Assembly (NCBI RefSeq): GCF_020181595.1
Contig: NZ_CP084028.1
Coordinates: 2,880,401 to 2,944,400, forward strand
DNA: 64,000 bases
DNA from: [Mycobacterium] vasticus
GTDB taxonomy: Bacteria; Actinomycetota; Actinomycetes; Mycobacteriales; Mycobacteriaceae
Direction: 5' to 3'
The translations under genes were made by a program, and so were the position numbers. Position 1 is the first letter of the stretch. Each line of letters begins with the position of its first letter. Shown here piece by piece: positions 37,908 through 49,862 of this stretch. The notes under the pieces were generated by a model. It saw only the letters and a list, made by a program, of their open reading frames with translations. It was not told the DNA's origin and made no database searches.

Positions 37908-38462
37908 ATGGGACTAGAAGAACAACTGCCGAGCGGGCTGCTGCTGTCCACGGTGGAGGACCTGGCCGGGTACTTCCGCAAGGGATCACTGTGGCCGGCG
38001 ACGTTCGGCCTGGCGTGTTGTGCCATCGAGATGATGTCGTCGATGGCGCCCGACTACGACATCTCCCGGTTCGGCATGGAGGTGTTCCGCGCCTCGCCGC
38101 GGCAGGCCGACCTGATGATCGTGGCCGGGCGGGTGAGCCAGAAGATGGCGCCGGTGCTGCGGCAGATCTACGACCAGATGGTGGAGCCCAAGTGGGTGCT
38201 GGCCATGGGCGTGTGCGCCTCCTCGGGCGGGATGTTCAACAACTACGCCATCGTGCAGGGGGTGGACCATGTCGTCCCGGTCGACATCTATCTGCCCGGG
38301 TGTCCGCCCCGGCCGGAGATGCTGATGTACGCAATCCTCAAGCTGCACGAGAAGATTCGCCAGATGCCGCTGGGAGCCAACCGGGAACAGGTGATCACCG
38401 AGACCGAGCAGGCGGCATTGTCGGCACCGTCCACCTGGCAGATGAAGGGGTTGCTGCGGTGA
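37908..38462 (+). CDS. nuoB: NADH-quinone oxidoreductase subunit B
   Basis: 184 residues. It carries the terminal 4Fe-4S cluster N2: the tandem Cys in [21 protein letters not shown] and the PGCPPRPE cysteine. It hands electrons to quinone at the junction with NuoD. The start ATG 37908 lies 17 nt after nuoA. Confidence 0.98.
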   Translation: MGLEEQLPSGLLLSTVEDLAGYFRKGSLWPATFGLACCAIEMMSSMAPDYDISRFGMEVFRASPRQADLMIVAGRVSQKMAPVLRQIYDQMVEPKWVLAMGVCASSGGMFNNYAIVQGVDHVVPVDIYLPGCPPRPEMLMYAILKLHEKIRQMPLGANREQVITETEQAALSAPSTWQMKGLLR

Positions 38463-39157
38463 GCGAGGACACCACCGGTGACGGTCCGGACACCTCTGCC
38501 GACGTGATCAAGGTTCGCCACGGCCTGTTCGGTGCGGCCGGCAGCGGTGACACCTCCGGCTACGGACGTCTGGTGACCGAGACCGCGCTGCCCGCCGAGA
38601 CACCGCGCCCCTACGGTGGCTACTTCGACGAACTGGTCGACACCCTGGCCGCGCGACTGCAGGCCGATGGTGTCGAATTCGCCGACGCCGTAGAGAAAGT
38701 CGTGGTTTATCGCGGCGAATTGACGCTCCACATCCACCGGGCGCAGCTGCCGACGGTGGCCCGACTGCTGCGCGACGACCCGGACCTGCGGTTCGAACTC
38801 AGCCTAGGGGTCAGCGGAGTGCACTACCCCGGTGACACCGACCGTGAGCTGCACGCGGTGTATCCGCTGCGGTCCATCACCCACAACCGCAAGATGCGCC
38901 TGGAAGTCACTGCCCCGGATGCGGATCCGCACATTCCTTCGCTGTTCGGGATCTATCCCACCTGCGACTGGCACGAACGGGAGACCTACGACTTCTTCGG
39001 GCTCGTCTTCGACGGCCATCCGTCGCTGACCCGCATCGAGATGCCCGACGACTGGCATGGCCACCCACAGCGCAAGGACTACCCGCTGGGCGGTATCCCG
39101 GTCGAGTACAAGGGCGCGCAGATTCCGCCGCCGGACCAGCGGAGGGCCTACAAGTAA
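38459..39157 (+). CDS. nuoC: NADH-quinone oxidoreductase subunit C
   Basis: 232 residues from GTG 38459 overlapping nuoB. A unique N-terminal 40 residues precede the 30-kDa-subunit domain, with [21 protein letters not shown] split across the core and [11 protein letters not shown] as signature. NuoC is separate from NuoD, unlike in enterobacteria. It is a peripheral-arm scaffold subunit. Confidence 0.97.
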   Translation: MSEDTTGDGPDTSADVIKVRHGLFGAAGSGDTSGYGRLVTETALPAETPRPYGGYFDELVDTLAARLQADGVEFADAVEKVVVYRGELTLHIHRAQLPTVARLLRDDPDLRFELSLGVSGVHYPGDTDRELHAVYPLRSITHNRKMRLEVTAPDADPHIPSLFGIYPTCDWHERETYDFFGLVFDGHPSLTRIEMPDDWHGHPQRKDYPLGGIPVEYKGAQIPPPDQRRAYK

Positions 39158-40470
39158 TGAGCACCGATACGCCCCGCACCGTGCTGAACGTCGGCGGGCA
39201 GGAATGGGACCAGGTGGTCGAAGCGGCCAAGGCCGCCGACCCGGGTGAACGCATCGTGGTCAACATGGGGCCCCAGCACCCGTCAACGCACGGCGTGCTG
39301 CGCCTGATTCTCGAACTCGACGGCGAGACGGTGACCGAAGCCCGTTGCGGCATAGGCTATCTGCACACCGGCATCGAGAAGAATCTGGAGAGCCGGTACT
39401 GGACCCAGGGCGTCACGTTCGTGACCCGGATGGATTACCTGTCACCGTTCTTCAGCGAGGTCGCCTACTGCCTCGGGGTGGAGAAGCTCCTCGACATCAC
39501 CGACGACATTCCGGAGCGGGTCAGCGTGATCCGGGTGCTGATGATGGAACTCAACCGGATCTCCTCGCACCTGGTGGCACTGGCCACCGGCGGCATGGAA
39601 CTCGGTGCGCTGTCGGTGATGTTGTTCGGCTTCCGGGAACGCGAGCTGGTACTCGACATCTTCGAGGCGATCACCGGGCTGCGGATGAACCATCAGTACA
39701 TCCGGCCCGGCGGGGTGTCGGTGGATCTGCCCGACGAGGCGATCCCCATGATTCGCGACTTCCTCAAGCTGATGCCCAAGCGGCTCAAGGACATCGAGGA
39801 CCTACTCACCGAGAACTACATCTGGAAGTCCCGCACCAAGGGCGTGGGCTATCTGGATCTGACCGGGTGCATGGCGCTGGGCATCACCGGTCCGGTGCTG
39901 CGGTCCACCGGCCTGCCCTATGACGTGCGCCGCGCGGAACCGTACTGCGGCTACCAGGACTACGAATTCGATGTGATCACCGATGATGGCTGTGATGCCT
40001 ACGGCCGCTATCTGATTCGCATCGCAGAGATCAAGGAGTCCCTGAAAATCGTCGAGCAATGTGTAGAGAGGTTGGTCAAGTTGCACGGCCAGCCGGTCAT
40101 GGTCGCCGACCGCAAGATCGCCTGGCCGGCCGACCTGACTATCGGCCCGGACGGGCAGGGTAACTCCAAGGAGCACATCGGCTGGATCATGGGCCACTCG
40201 ATGGAAGGCCTGATCCACCACTTCAAGCGGGTCACCGAGGATCTGTGGGTACCGCCGGGGCAGGTGTTCGTCTCGGTCGAGTCGCCCCGCGGCGAGCTGG
40301 GGGTGCACATGGTCTCAGACGGCGGAACCCGGCCCTACCGGGTGCACTACCGGGATCCGTCGTTCACCAACCTGCAGGCGGTCGCTGCGATGAGCGAAGG
40401 CGGGCTGGTCGCCGACGTGATCGCCGCGGTCGCCAGTCTCGACCCGGTGATGGGCGGGGTGGACCGGTGA
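39157..40470 (+). CDS. nuoD: NADH-quinone oxidoreductase subunit D
   Basis: 437 residues. The 49-kDa subunit lining the quinone site: [24 protein letters not shown] and [12 protein letters not shown] are hallmark segments, and [15 protein letters not shown] lies near the C-terminus. The start overlaps the nuoC stop by one base. Confidence 0.98.
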   Translation: MSTDTPRTVLNVGGQEWDQVVEAAKAADPGERIVVNMGPQHPSTHGVLRLILELDGETVTEARCGIGYLHTGIEKNLESRYWTQGVTFVTRMDYLSPFFSEVAYCLGVEKLLDITDDIPERVSVIRVLMMELNRISSHLVALATGGMELGALSVMLFGFRERELVLDIFEAITGLRMNHQYIRPGGVSVDLPDEAIPMIRDFLKLMPKRLKDIEDLLTENYIWKSRTKGVGYLDLTGCMALGITGPVLRSTGLPYDVRRAEPYCGYQDYEFDVITDDGCDAYGRYLIRIAEIKESLKIVEQCVERLVKLHGQPVMVADRKIAWPADLTIGPDGQGNSKEHIGWIMGHSMEGLIHHFKRVTEDLWVPPGQVFVSVESPRGELGVHMVSDGGTRPYRVHYRDPSFTNLQAVAAMSEGGLVADVIAAVASLDPVMGGVDR

Positions 40471-41282
40471 GCGAGACGGGCGGACAGGTCAGCAAGACCG
40501 GGCGGGGGCGGCTCATGCCGCCCACCGCCGGTACCGACGGCAACCGGGTGTTCCTGCAGCTGGGCCGGCCGCCGGAGGAACCCAATCAGTTCAACCACCC
40601 CGACGCGCCCCGGGCCTACTCCGATGAGGTGCGTGCCCGGCTGGAGGCCGATGCCAAGGAGATCATCGCCCGCTACCCGCAGCCGCGCTCGGCGATCATT
40701 CCGCTGCTGCATCTGGTGCAGGCCGAGGACTCCTACATCACGCCCGCCGGCATGTCTTTCATCGCCGAGGTGCTCGGAATGACCGGCGCCGACGTAGCCG
40801 GGGTCGCCTCGTTCTACTCGATGTACCGGCGCAAGCCCACCGGCGAATACCTGGTGGGGGTGTGCACCAACACGCTGTGCGCGGTGATGGGCGGCGACGC
40901 CATCTACGACGCTCTCAAGGAGTACCTGGACGTCAACGATGAGCAGACCACCGCCGACGGCAAGGTCACGCTGGAGCGCATCGAGTGCAACGCGGCCTGT
41001 GACTGTGCGCCGGTGATGATGGTCAACTGGGAGTTCTTCGACCAGCAGACACCTGAGTCCGCGCGCGACCTCACCGACGCGCTGCGTTCGGGTGCCGAGG
41101 TTCGGCCCAGCCGCGGCCTGCCGCTGACCAGTTTCCGCGAAACCGCCCGGGTGCTGGCCGGTTTCGCTGACGGCCGTCCCGACGACGGCCAAGGCGGCCC
41201 GGCCGGGCCGACACTGGCGGGGCTGCGGTTCGCCCAGGAGCACGGCATGTCAGCGCCGGATTCCGAAGGGAGCGCACAGTGA
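40467..41282 (+). CDS. nuoE: NADH-quinone oxidoreductase subunit E
   Basis: 271 residues from GTG 40467. It binds the 2Fe-2S cluster N1a through Cys-x4-Cys ([11 protein letters not shown]) and Cys-x3-Cys ([11 protein letters not shown]). An extra C-terminal tail of about 60 residues beyond the thioredoxin-like domain is Gly/Ala/Pro-rich, as in other mycobacteria. It is part of the NADH dehydrogenase module with NuoF and NuoG. Confidence 0.97.
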   Translation: MSETGGQVSKTGRGRLMPPTAGTDGNRVFLQLGRPPEEPNQFNHPDAPRAYSDEVRARLEADAKEIIARYPQPRSAIIPLLHLVQAEDSYITPAGMSFIAEVLGMTGADVAGVASFYSMYRRKPTGEYLVGVCTNTLCAVMGGDAIYDALKEYLDVNDEQTTADGKVTLERIECNAACDCAPVMMVNWEFFDQQTPESARDLTDALRSGAEVRPSRGLPLTSFRETARVLAGFADGRPDDGQGGPAGPTLAGLRFAQEHGMSAPDSEGSAQ

Positions 41283-42631
41283 GTCCCTCACCGACCTCCC
41301 CGACTGCGGCCACCGCACTGACGCCGGTTCTGAGCAGCTACTGGGACGACCCCGAGTCCTGGACGCTTCAGACCTACCGCCGGCACGGCGGCTACCTGGG
41401 CATGCAGCGGGCGCTGGCCATGACACCCGACGACGTCATCGAGCTGGTCAAGGAATCCGGGCTGCGCGGGCGCGGCGGTGCCGGCTTCTCCACCGGAACC
41501 AAGTGGTCCTTTGTCCCGCAGGGCAACGACGGAGCGGGCGCCAAACCCCACTACCTACTGGTCAACGCCGACGAGTCCGAGCCGGGCACCTGTAAGGACA
41601 TGCCGCTGCTGCTGGCGACACCGCACGTGCTCATCGAGGGCATGATCATCTGCTGCCACGCGATCCGGGCCCGGCACGCCTTCATCTACGTGCGCGGCGA
41701 GGTGCTGCCGATCCTGCGGCGGCTGCAGAACGCGGTGGCCGAGGCGTATGCGGCGGGTCTGCTGGGCACCGACATCGGCGGCACGGGCTTCGACCTGGAC
41801 ATCACTGTGCACGCCGGTGCCGGCGCCTACATCTGCGGTGAGGAGACCGCGCTGATCGACTCGCTGGAGGGCTACCGGGGCCAGCCGCGGCTGCGCCCGC
41901 CGTTCCCCGCGGTCGCCGGTCTGTATGCCTCCCCCACGGTGGTCAACAACGTCGAATCCATCGCCAGCGTGCCGTCGATCCTGCGCAACGGGCCGGAGTG
42001 GTTCCGGTCTATGGGCACCGAGAAGTCCCGCGGCTACACGCTGTATTCGCTGTCGGGGCATGTGAATCGGCCCGGCCAGTACGAGGCACCGCTTGGTATC
42101 ACGCTGCGGGAGCTGCTGGACTACGCCGGCGGGATCCGCAACGGCCACCGGTTGAAGTTCTGGACGCCGGGCGGATCGTCCACGCCGCTGCTGACCGAGG
42201 AACACCTCGACATCCCGCTGGACTACGAGGGCATGGCCTCGGCCGGTTCGATGTTGGGCACCAAGGCCCTGCAGATCTTCGACGAGACCACCTGCGTGGT
42301 GCGCGCGGCCCGGCGCTGGTCAGAGTTCTACAAACACGAGTCCTGCGGCAAGTGCACCCCGTGCCGCGAGGGCACCTACTGGCTGGTGCCGATCTACGAA
42401 CGGCTCGAGACCGGCCGCGGCACACCCGAAGACCTCGACACACTGCTGGATATCGCCGATGTGCTGTTCGGGAAGTCGTTCTGCGCCTTGGGCGATGGTG
42501 CGGCTATGCCGGTGAAGTCATCGATCGAGTACTTCCGTGACGAGTACATCGCCCACCTCGACGGGGGCTGCCCGTTCGACCCGAAAGCGAGCATGTTCGT
42601 GCCAAACGGAACGCAAGGCGGTGCGGCATGA
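41279..42631 (+). CDS. nuoF: NADH-quinone oxidoreductase subunit F
   Basis: 450 residues from GTG 41279. It contains the NADH/FMN site ([38 protein letters not shown]) and the 4Fe-4S cluster N3 motif [12 protein letters not shown] plus a distal Cys. It accepts hydride from NADH. Confidence 0.98.
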   Translation: MSPSPTSPTAATALTPVLSSYWDDPESWTLQTYRRHGGYLGMQRALAMTPDDVIELVKESGLRGRGGAGFSTGTKWSFVPQGNDGAGAKPHYLLVNADESEPGTCKDMPLLLATPHVLIEGMIICCHAIRARHAFIYVRGEVLPILRRLQNAVAEAYAAGLLGTDIGGTGFDLDITVHAGAGAYICGEETALIDSLEGYRGQPRLRPPFPAVAGLYASPTVVNNVESIASVPSILRNGPEWFRSMGTEKSRGYTLYSLSGHVNRPGQYEAPLGITLRELLDYAGGIRNGHRLKFWTPGGSSTPLLTEEHLDIPLDYEGMASAGSMLGTKALQIFDETTCVVRAARRWSEFYKHESCGKCTPCREGTYWLVPIYERLETGRGTPEDLDTLLDIADVLFGKSFCALGDGAAMPVKSSIEYFRDEYIAHLDGGCPFDPKASMFVPNGTQGGAA

Positions 42632-45021
42632 CCGGGCAGCCGGAGAACCCGGAGTCGGTGACGTTCACCATCGACGACCGGCAGATCACCGTTCCCAAGG
42701 GCACCTTGATCATTCGGGCCGCCGAGCAACTGGGCATCGAGATCCCCCGGTTCTGCGACCACCCGCTGCTGGACCCGGTGGCCTGGTGCCGTCAGTGCAT
42801 GGTCGAGGTCGAAGGTCAGCGCAAGCCGCAGCCGTCCTGCGCGGTGGCCGCCGCCGAGGGCATGGTGGTGCGCACCCAGCACACCTCCGCCGAAGCCGAC
42901 CGGGCTCAGCATCTGGTCATGGAGCTGCTGCTGATCAACCACCCGCTGGACTGTCCGACCTGTGACAAGGGCGGCGAGTGCCCGCTGCAGAACCAGGCGA
43001 TGACCCACGGCCGCACCGAGACTCGCTTCGAAGAGGCCAAGCGGACCTATCCCAAGCCGATCAACATCTCCTCGCAGGTGCTGCTGGACCGGGACCGTTG
43101 CATCCTGTGCGCGCGCTGCACCCGGTTCTCCGACGAGATCGCCGGCGACAAGTTCATCGAGATGATGGAACGCGGCGCCCTGCAGCAGGTCGGCATCTAC
43201 ACCGACACCCCGTTCGACTCGTACTTCTCCGGCAACACCGTGCAGATCTGCCCGGTCGGGGCGCTCACCGGCGCCTCCTACCGGTTCCGGGCGCGGCCGT
43301 TCGACCTGGTGTCCACCCCGAGCGTGTGTGAGCACTGCGCGTCGGGCTGCGCCCAGCGCACCGACCACCGTCGCGGCAAGGTGATGCGCCGGATGGCCGG
43401 CGAGGACCCGGACGTCAACGAGGAATGGAACTGCGACAAGGGCCGCTGGGCATTCACCTACGCCACCCAGCGCGACCGGATCACCACCCCGCTGGTCCGC
43501 GACGCCAGCGGGACCCTGGTGCCCACCTCCTGGCCGCACGCGCTGGCGGTGGCGGCGCGCGGCCTGGCGGCGGCCCAGGGCCGCACCGGCGTGCTGGTCG
43601 GCGGACGGGTGACCGCCGAGGACGCCTACGGTTACGCGAAATTCACTCGGGTGGCGCTGGGCAGCGACGACATCGACTTCCGGGCCCGCCCGCAGTCCGC
43701 CGAGGAAGCCGCATTCCTGGCGGCCCGGGTGGCCGGCCGTGGAATCGGGGTGAGCTACGCCGATCTGGAATCCGCACCGGCGGTGCTGCTGGCCGGCTTC
43801 GAGCCCGAGGAAGAGTCACCGATGGTCTTCCTGCGGCTGCGGAAGGCGGCCCGCAAGAAGGACACCAAAGTGTTCAGCGTGGCGCCCTTCGCCGATCGCG
43901 CGCTGACCAAGATGTTCGGCACCCTGCTGCCGACGGTGCCGGGCAGTGAGGCCGCGGTGCTGGACGGACTGCATGACGGCGAGGTCGGGCAGCTGCTGCG
44001 CCGGCCTGGCGCGGTGGTGCTGGTCGGCGAGCGGTTGGCCAGTTCACCGGGGGCGTTGTCGGCGGCGGCACGGCTGGCCGAGGCGACCGGCGCCCGGCTG
44101 GCCTGGGTGCCGCGGCGCGCCGGAGAGCGCGGCGCGTTGGACTGCGGTGCACTGGCGGGTCTGCTGCCCGGTGGCCGTCCGCTGGGTGATGAGTCCGCGC
44201 GGGCCGAGATCGCACGGACGTGGGGTCTCGACGGCCCCGGCGATCTGCCGGCGCAGACCGGCCGCGACACCGACGCCATCCTGGCGGCCGCCGCGGACGG
44301 CACGTTGGGGGCACTGCTGGTCGGCGGGGTCGAACCGGCCGATCTGGCCGACCCGGAGGCGGCGTTGATCGCGCTGGACACGGTGGATTTCCTGGTCAGC
44401 CTCGAGATGCGCCCCGGTGAGGTCACCGAGCGAGCCGATGTGGTGCTGCCGATCGCAGCGGCAGTCGAGAAGACCGGCACGTATCTCAACTGGGAAGGCC
44501 GGCCGCGCCGTTTCGGTGTCGCGTTGGGTGAGCGCGGTACCTTGTCCGACGTCCGGGTGCTTGACGCCATCGCCGAGGAAATGGGTGTGGCACTGGGGCT
44601 TTCAACAGTGGAGGCGGCTCGCGACGAACTCACCGGCCTGGGCACCTGGGACGGTGCGCGGGCGGACGGGCCTGATGTAGCCGCCGGCACCGCGCTGCAG
44701 CCCGCCGCGGGTACGGCCGTACTGGCCGGCTGGCGCATGCTGCTGGACAACGGATCGATGCAAGACGGCGAACCGAACCTTGCCGGCACCGCCCGTAAGC
44801 CGGTGGCCCGGCTGTCGGCGGCGACCGCGGAAGAGATCGGGGCGGCACCAGGGGATCCGGTCACCGTGAGCACCGAGCGCGGCCACGTCACCCTGCCACT
44901 GGTGGTCACCGAGATGCCGGACCGGGTGGTGTGGCTGCCGTTGAACTCGGCGGAATCGGCGGTGCATCGAGAACTGGGGGTCACCCCAGGCGCGGTGGTA
45001 CAGATTGGACGCAGACCATGA
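42628..45021 (+). CDS. nuoG: NADH-quinone oxidoreductase subunit G
   Basis: 797 residues. An N-terminal 2Fe-2S ferredoxin domain ([17 protein letters not shown]) is followed by 4Fe-4S motifs [20 protein letters not shown] and CEHCASGC, then a molybdopterin-oxidoreductase-like domain that no longer holds a cofactor, ending in a small beta-barrel domain. It wires electrons from NuoF to NuoI. It overlaps nuoF and nuoH by 4 nt each. Confidence 0.98.
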   Translation: MTGQPENPESVTFTIDDRQITVPKGTLIIRAAEQLGIEIPRFCDHPLLDPVAWCRQCMVEVEGQRKPQPSCAVAAAEGMVVRTQHTSAEADRAQHLVMELLLINHPLDCPTCDKGGECPLQNQAMTHGRTETRFEEAKRTYPKPINISSQVLLDRDRCILCARCTRFSDEIAGDKFIEMMERGALQQVGIYTDTPFDSYFSGNTVQICPVGALTGASYRFRARPFDLVSTPSVCEHCASGCAQRTDHRRGKVMRRMAGEDPDVNEEWNCDKGRWAFTYATQRDRITTPLVRDASGTLVPTSWPHALAVAARGLAAAQGRTGVLVGGRVTAEDAYGYAKFTRVALGSDDIDFRARPQSAEEAAFLAARVAGRGIGVSYADLESAPAVLLAGFEPEEESPMVFLRLRKAARKKDTKVFSVAPFADRALTKMFGTLLPTVPGSEAAVLDGLHDGEVGQLLRRPGAVVLVGERLASSPGALSAAARLAEATGARLAWVPRRAGERGALDCGALAGLLPGGRPLGDESARAEIARTWGLDGPGDLPAQTGRDTDAILAAAADGTLGALLVGGVEPADLADPEAALIALDTVDFLVSLEMRPGEVTERADVVLPIAAAVEKTGTYLNWEGRPRRFGVALGERGTLSDVRVLDAIAEEMGVALGLSTVEAARDELTGLGTWDGARADGPDVAAGTALQPAAGTAVLAGWRMLLDNGSMQDGEPNLAGTARKPVARLSAATAEEIGAAPGDPVTVSTERGHVTLPLVVTEMPDRVVWLPLNSAESAVHRELGVTPGAVVQIGRRP

Positions 45022-46244
45022 TCGATCCCCTGTGGTTGATGCTGGCAAAAGTGCTGTGCGTCTTCGTCTTCCTGGTGCTGACGGTGTTGTTCGCCATCGT
45101 CATCGAACGAAAGGTGCTGGGGCGCATGCAGATGCGTCCGGGCCCCAACCGGGTCGGACCCAAGGGCTGGCTGCAGAGCCTCGCCGACGGCATCAAGTTG
45201 GCACTCAAGGAGGACATCACCCCCGTCGGCGCCGACAAGGTGATCTACGTGCTGGCGCCGATCATCTCGACGGTGCCGGCGGTCACGGCGTTCGCGGTCA
45301 TGCCGTTCGGCCCCGAGGTGAGCGTCTTCGGTCACCACACCACGCTGCAACTGGCCGACCTGCCGATCTCGGTGCTGTTCATCCTGGCGATGTCCTCGAT
45401 CGGGGTGTACGGGATCATCCTGGGCGGCTGGTCGTCGGGTTCGGCCTACCCGCTGCTGGGTGGGATCCGTTCGACAGCGCAGGTGATCTCCTACGAGGTC
45501 GCGATGGGTCTGGCGTTCGCGTCGGTGTTCCTCTATGCCGGGACCATGTCGACGGCGGGCATCGTGGCCGCCCAGGACCGAGTGTGGTTCGCGTTCCTGC
45601 TGATGCCGGCCTTCCTGGTGTACCTGACCGCGATGGTCGGTGAGACCAACCGGGCCCCCTTCGACCTTCCCGAGGCTGAGGGCGAGCTGGTCGGCGGGTT
45701 CCACACCGAGTACTCGTCGCTGAAGTTCGCGTTGTTCTTCCTCGCCGAATACATCAACATCACCACGGTGTCGGCGCTGGCCGTCACCCTGTTCTTCGGC
45801 GGCTGGCACGCACCGCTGCCGCTGAGCCTCCTGCCCGGCGCCAACCAGGGCTGGCTGCCGCTGCTGTGGTTCACCGCCAAGGTGTGGGGATTCATCTTCA
45901 TCTACATCTGGCTGCGGGCCACCCTTCCCCGGCTGCGCTACGACCACTTCATGGCCCTGGGCTGGAAGATCCTCATCCCGTCGGCGCTGATCTGGGTGCT
46001 GTTCGCCGCAGCGATGCGCAGCCTGGGCAACCACGGCTACCCGCACTGGGAAGCGATACTCGCCGCCGTCAGCACGCTGGCCACCGTGGTGGCAGTGGTG
46101 TTGCTGCATCGCCAATTCAGTGCGGTGCGCGGCGACAACTACGAACCGCTGCCGCCACCTGTCGCCACCTACGAGGGTTCATTCCCGACACCACCACTAC
46201 CGCAGCGCAATTCGCCGCGGCTCAAGGAGGACGTCAATGGCTAG
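45018..46244 (+). CDS. nuoH: NADH-quinone oxidoreductase subunit H
   Basis: 408 residues from ATG 45018, eight TM helices. The quinone-binding acidic loop [20 protein letters not shown] and [16 protein letters not shown] are invariant. It links the peripheral and membrane arms. A C-terminal hydrophilic tail of about 40 residues is present. Confidence 0.98.
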   Translation: MIDPLWLMLAKVLCVFVFLVLTVLFAIVIERKVLGRMQMRPGPNRVGPKGWLQSLADGIKLALKEDITPVGADKVIYVLAPIISTVPAVTAFAVMPFGPEVSVFGHHTTLQLADLPISVLFILAMSSIGVYGIILGGWSSGSAYPLLGGIRSTAQVISYEVAMGLAFASVFLYAGTMSTAGIVAAQDRVWFAFLLMPAFLVYLTAMVGETNRAPFDLPEAEGELVGGFHTEYSSLKFALFFLAEYINITTVSALAVTLFFGGWHAPLPLSLLPGANQGWLPLLWFTAKVWGFIFIYIWLRATLPRLRYDHFMALGWKILIPSALIWVLFAAAMRSLGNHGYPHWEAILAAVSTLATVVAVVLLHRQFSAVRGDNYEPLPPPVATYEGSFPTPPLPQRNSPRLKEDVNG

Positions 46245-46806
46245 CCTGCGCGACGCCCTGGCCGGGTTCGGCGTCACCCTCAAGACGATGTTCAAAAAGC
46301 CGATCAACGACGGCTACCCCGAACACAAGAAGCCGACGGCCATGCGCTACCACGGCCGCCACCAGCTCAACCGGCACCCGGACGGGCTGGAGAAGTGCAT
46401 CGGCTGTGAGCTGTGCGCCTGGGCCTGTCCGGCCGACGCCATCTACGTCGAAGCCGCCGACAACACAGACGAGCAGCGTTTCTCCCCCGGCGAACGCTAC
46501 GGCCGCGTCTACCAGATCAACTATCTGCGGTGCATCGGTTGCGGCCTGTGCATCGAGGCCTGCCCGACCCGCGCGCTGACGATGACCAACGAGTACGAGA
46601 TGGCCGCCGACAACCGGGCCGATCTGATCTGGGAGCGCGACCAATTGCTGGCGCCACTGGAACCGGGAATGACCGCTCCGCCGCACGCGATGCCGCCGGG
46701 CGCGACCGACAAGGACTACTACCTGGGTCGGGTCAGCCCCGACGGGCTCGATGAGAACCCGGACCTGTTCGTGATGCTGGACCGCAAGAAACAGGGCAAG
46801 GCCTGA
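46237..46806 (+). CDS. nuoI: NADH-quinone oxidoreductase subunit I
   Basis: 189 residues from ATG 46237 behind AAGGAGG. Two 4Fe-4S motifs, [12 protein letters not shown] (about 54-65) and [12 protein letters not shown] (about 99-110), hold clusters N6a and N6b, which relay electrons to NuoB. Confidence 0.98.
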   Translation: MASLRDALAGFGVTLKTMFKKPINDGYPEHKKPTAMRYHGRHQLNRHPDGLEKCIGCELCAWACPADAIYVEAADNTDEQRFSPGERYGRVYQINYLRCIGCGLCIEACPTRALTMTNEYEMAADNRADLIWERDQLLAPLEPGMTAPPHAMPPGATDKDYYLGRVSPDGLDENPDLFVMLDRKKQGKA

Positions 46807-47609
46807 TGAACACCGTGCAACTCGCCTCCGACGTCGTCATCCGCACCTCCACCGGTGAGGCGGTGGCGTTCTGGGTGCTGGGCACGCTGGCCGTCGTCGG
46901 CGCGCTCGGCGTCGTCACCGCCGCCAAGGCGGTGTATTCCGCACTGTTCCTGGCGATGACGATGCTCATCCTGGCGGTGTTCTACTTCGCCCAGGACGCG
47001 ATGTTCCTGGGCGTGGTGCAGGTCATCGTCTACACCGGCGCGGTGATGATGCTGTTCCTGTTCGTGATGATGCTGATCGGCGTCGACTCCCCCGAATCAC
47101 TGCGGGAGACGCTGCGGGGCCAGCGAGTCGCGGGAACGCTGGCCGGCACCGCCTTCGGAATCCTGCTGATCGCCGGGATCGGCGGCGCCACCATGCATCT
47201 GCGCCAGGTCGGTGCTCCGGGCGCAGCGGTCGACAGTGGCCAGGAATTGAATCAGAACAACGTGGAGGGCCTGGCGGCGCTGATCTTCACCCGCTACCTC
47301 TGGGCGTTCGAGCTCACCAGCGCGCTGCTGATCACCGCGGTGGTCGCAGCCATGGTGCTCACCCACCGCGAGCGGCTCCAACCGCGGATGACGCAGCGGG
47401 AGTTGTCGATCCGGCGATTCCAGGCCGGTCACCACCCGACCCCGCTGCCGACGCCCGGCGTGTACGCGCGCCACAACGCCGTGGACATCGCCGCGAGACT
47501 GCCTGACGGCTCGTTCTCGGCGCTGTCGGTGTCGGACACCTTGACGCACCGCTGGGTCGGCGCCAGCGGGAATGCCGCGCACGCCGACGGGGAGGGTTCG
47601 AACCAGTGA
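46806..47609 (+). CDS. nuoJ: NADH-quinone oxidoreductase subunit J
   Basis: 267 residues, five TM helices in the first 180 with the pi-bulge region [19 protein letters not shown] on TM3. A soluble C-terminal extension of about 75 residues (from [10 protein letters not shown]) is longer than in E. coli, as in other actinobacteria. Confidence 0.97.
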   Translation: MNTVQLASDVVIRTSTGEAVAFWVLGTLAVVGALGVVTAAKAVYSALFLAMTMLILAVFYFAQDAMFLGVVQVIVYTGAVMMLFLFVMMLIGVDSPESLRETLRGQRVAGTLAGTAFGILLIAGIGGATMHLRQVGAPGAAVDSGQELNQNNVEGLAALIFTRYLWAFELTSALLITAVVAAMVLTHRERLQPRMTQRELSIRRFQAGHHPTPLPTPGVYARHNAVDIAARLPDGSFSALSVSDTLTHRWVGASGNAAHADGEGSNQ

Positions 47610-47905
47610 ATCCGGAGAACTATCTGTACCTGTCGGTGATGCTGTTCACCATCGGCGCCACCGGAGTGTTGTTCCGGCGCAACGCGTTGGTGATGTTCAT
47701 GTGCGTCGAGCTCATGCTCAACGCCGCGAACCTGGCGTTCGTCACCTTCGCCCGGCTGCACTCCGAGCTCGACGGCCAGATGGTGGCGTTCTTCACCATG
47801 GTCGTCGCCGCCTGCGAGGTGGTGATCGGGCTGGCCATCATCATGACGATCTACCGGGCCCGGCGTTCGGTGTCGGTCGACGACGCGAACCTTTTGCGCG
47901 GCTAG
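47606..47905 (+). CDS. nuoK: NADH-quinone oxidoreductase subunit K
   Basis: 99 residues, three TM helices, with the conserved membrane Glu in [12 protein letters not shown] and another in [10 protein letters not shown], both on the proton path. The start overlaps the nuoJ stop by 4 nt. Confidence 0.98.
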   Translation: MNPENYLYLSVMLFTIGATGVLFRRNALVMFMCVELMLNAANLAFVTFARLHSELDGQMVAFFTMVVAACEVVIGLAIIMTIYRARRSVSVDDANLLRG

Positions 47906-47921
47906 GGATTTGGGGAGCTCT

Positions 47922-49862
47922 ATGACGAATCTGGGCCAGCTGAGCTGGCTTCTGGTGGCGCTGCCCGCGGTAGGTGCGCTGGTCCTGCTGGTCGGAGGAC
48001 GGCGAACCGACCGGTGGGGCCATCTGCTGGGAACCGCCACCGTGCTCGGGTCATTCACGATCGGGCTGGGGCTGCTGGTCGACATGCTGGGCCGAGCGGG
48101 CGACGACCGGGCGATTCACACCCACCTGTTCAACTGGGTTCCGGTCGGTGCACTGCAGGTCGACTTCGGGTTGCTGATCGACCAGCTGTCGATCTGCTTC
48201 GTGCTGCTGATCAGCGGGGTGGGCGCGCTGATCCACATCTACTCGATCGGCTACATGGAGCACGATCCCGACCGCAGACGCTTCTTCGCCTACCTGAACC
48301 TGTTCGTCGCGTCGATGATGCTGCTGGTGGTCGCCGACAACTACCTCGGCCTCTACGTCGGCTGGGAAGGCGTCGGCCTGGCGTCCTACCTGCTGATCGG
48401 CTTCTGGTACGCCCGGCCGTCCGCCGCGACGGCCGGTAAGAAGGCGTTCGTGTCCAACCGGGTCGGCGACTTCGGGCTGTCGCTGGCCATGTTCGTGATG
48501 TTCGCCGGGTTCGGCACGCTGTCCTACGACGGCCTGTTCAGTGCTGTCCAGGCCGACGGCCCGAGCGGTCTGACCACCGCCATCGGACTGTTGCTGCTGC
48601 TCGGCGCCTGCGCCAAGTCCGCGCAGGTTCCGTTGCAGGCCTGGTTGTTCGACGCGATGGAGGGCCCGACCCCGGTGTCGGCGCTGATCCACGCCGCCAC
48701 CATGGTGACCGCCGGGGTGTACCTGATCGTGCGGTCCGGACCGGTCTATGACCTGTCCGCCGACGCCCGGCTGGCGGTCATCGTCGTCGGCGCGGTCACC
48801 CTGTTGTTCGGTGCGATCATCGGCTGCGCCAAGGACGACATCAAACGGGCTTTGGCGGCGTCCACGGTCAGCCAGATCGGCTACATGGTGCTGGCGGCGG
48901 GTCTGGGCCCGGCCGGCTACGCGGTCGCGATCCTGCACCTGCTCACCCACGGCTTCTTCAAGGCCGGCCTGTTCCTGGGCTCCGGCGCGGTGATGCACGG
49001 CATGAACGACGAGCAGGACATGCGGCGCTACGGCGCGCTGCGGACGTTCATGCCGGTGACGTTCGTGACGTTCGGAATCTGCTACCTGGCGATCATCGGG
49101 GTGCCGCCGTTCGCCGGGTTCTATTCCAAGGACGCCATCATCGAGGCCGCACTGGCCTCGGGCGGGACACGTGGCTGGGTGCTGGGCGCGGTCACCATCG
49201 CAGGTGCGGGCATCACCGCGTTCTACATGACCCGGGTGATGTTGATGACGTTCGGCGGCGAGCGGCGGTGGGCGGCGAACGAGAGCGAAGTGAGCGCCGA
49301 GCGGGCACTGCAACATCCGCATGAGGCGCCGCGGGTCATGACCTGGCCGATCATCGTGCTGGCCGCCGGCGCGGTACTCTCCGGCGGCGTGCTGGCGATC
49401 GGAGGGCGCCTCGAGCACTGGCTGGGTCCGGTAGTGACCCCGATCGCCGAGTTGGCCGAACATGAGGCGGCCCATGCTATCCCGGCCTGGCTCACCGGCG
49501 CCGTCACCCTGGGCGTCGTACTGCTCGGGTGCGCGGTGGCCTACCGGATGTACGGCCGAAAGCCGATACCCATCACCGCGCCCACCGATGTGTCCGTCCT
49601 GACGGTGGCCGCCCGCGAGTATCTCTACGGCGATGCCGTCAACGAGGAGGTTTTCATGCGTCCGGGTAACCGACTGGCGCAAGTCCTGGTCGACGTCGAC
49701 GACCGCGCGGTGGACGGCTCGGTCAACACCCTGGCCGGTCTGGTCGCCGTCGGGTCGATCCTGGTGCGGCGCCTGCAAACCGGCTTCGTGCGCTCGTACG
49801 CGCTGACCATGCTCGCCGGAGCGGTGCTGGTCACCGCCGTTGTGCTGGCGGTGCACCTGTGA
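47922..49862 (+). CDS. nuoL: NADH-quinone oxidoreductase subunit L
   Basis: 646 residues from ATG 47922 behind GGGGAG. Antiporter-like proton-pumping subunit with about 16 TM helices and a lateral helix; [36 protein letters not shown] and [15 protein letters not shown] are the conserved ion-path segments. Confidence 0.98.
   Translation: MTNLGQLSWLLVALPAVGALVLLVGGRRTDRWGHLLGTATVLGSFTIGLGLLVDMLGRAGDDRAIHTHLFNWVPVGALQVDFGLLIDQLSICFVLLISGVGALIHIYSIGYMEHDPDRRRFFAYLNLFVASMMLLVVADNYLGLYVGWEGVGLASYLLIGFWYARPSAATAGKKAFVSNRVGDFGLSLAMFVMFAGFGTLSYDGLFSAVQADGPSGLTTAIGLLLLLGACAKSAQVPLQAWLFDAMEGPTPVSALIHAATMVTAGVYLIVRSGPVYDLSADARLAVIVVGAVTLLFGAIIGCAKDDIKRALAASTVSQIGYMVLAAGLGPAGYAVAILHLLTHGFFKAGLFLGSGAVMHGMNDEQDMRRYGALRTFMPVTFVTFGICYLAIIGVPPFAGFYSKDAIIEAALASGGTRGWVLGAVTIAGAGITAFYMTRVMLMTFGGERRWAANESEVSAERALQHPHEAPRVMTWPIIVLAAGAVLSGGVLAIGGRLEHWLGPVVTPIAELAEHEAAHAIPAWLTGAVTLGVVLLGCAVAYRMYGRKPIPITAPTDVSVLTVAAREYLYGDAVNEEVFMRPGNRLAQVLVDVDDRAVDGSVNTLAGLVAVGSILVRRLQTGFVRSYALTMLAGAVLVTAVVLAVHL

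Noticed and set aside
43755..46115. 786-residue leftward frame antisense to nuoG-nuoH
   Set aside because: Composition (Arg/His/Gln- and Ser/Pro-rich) is that of a GC-driven shadow, and both nuo genes on the plus strand are fully conserved.
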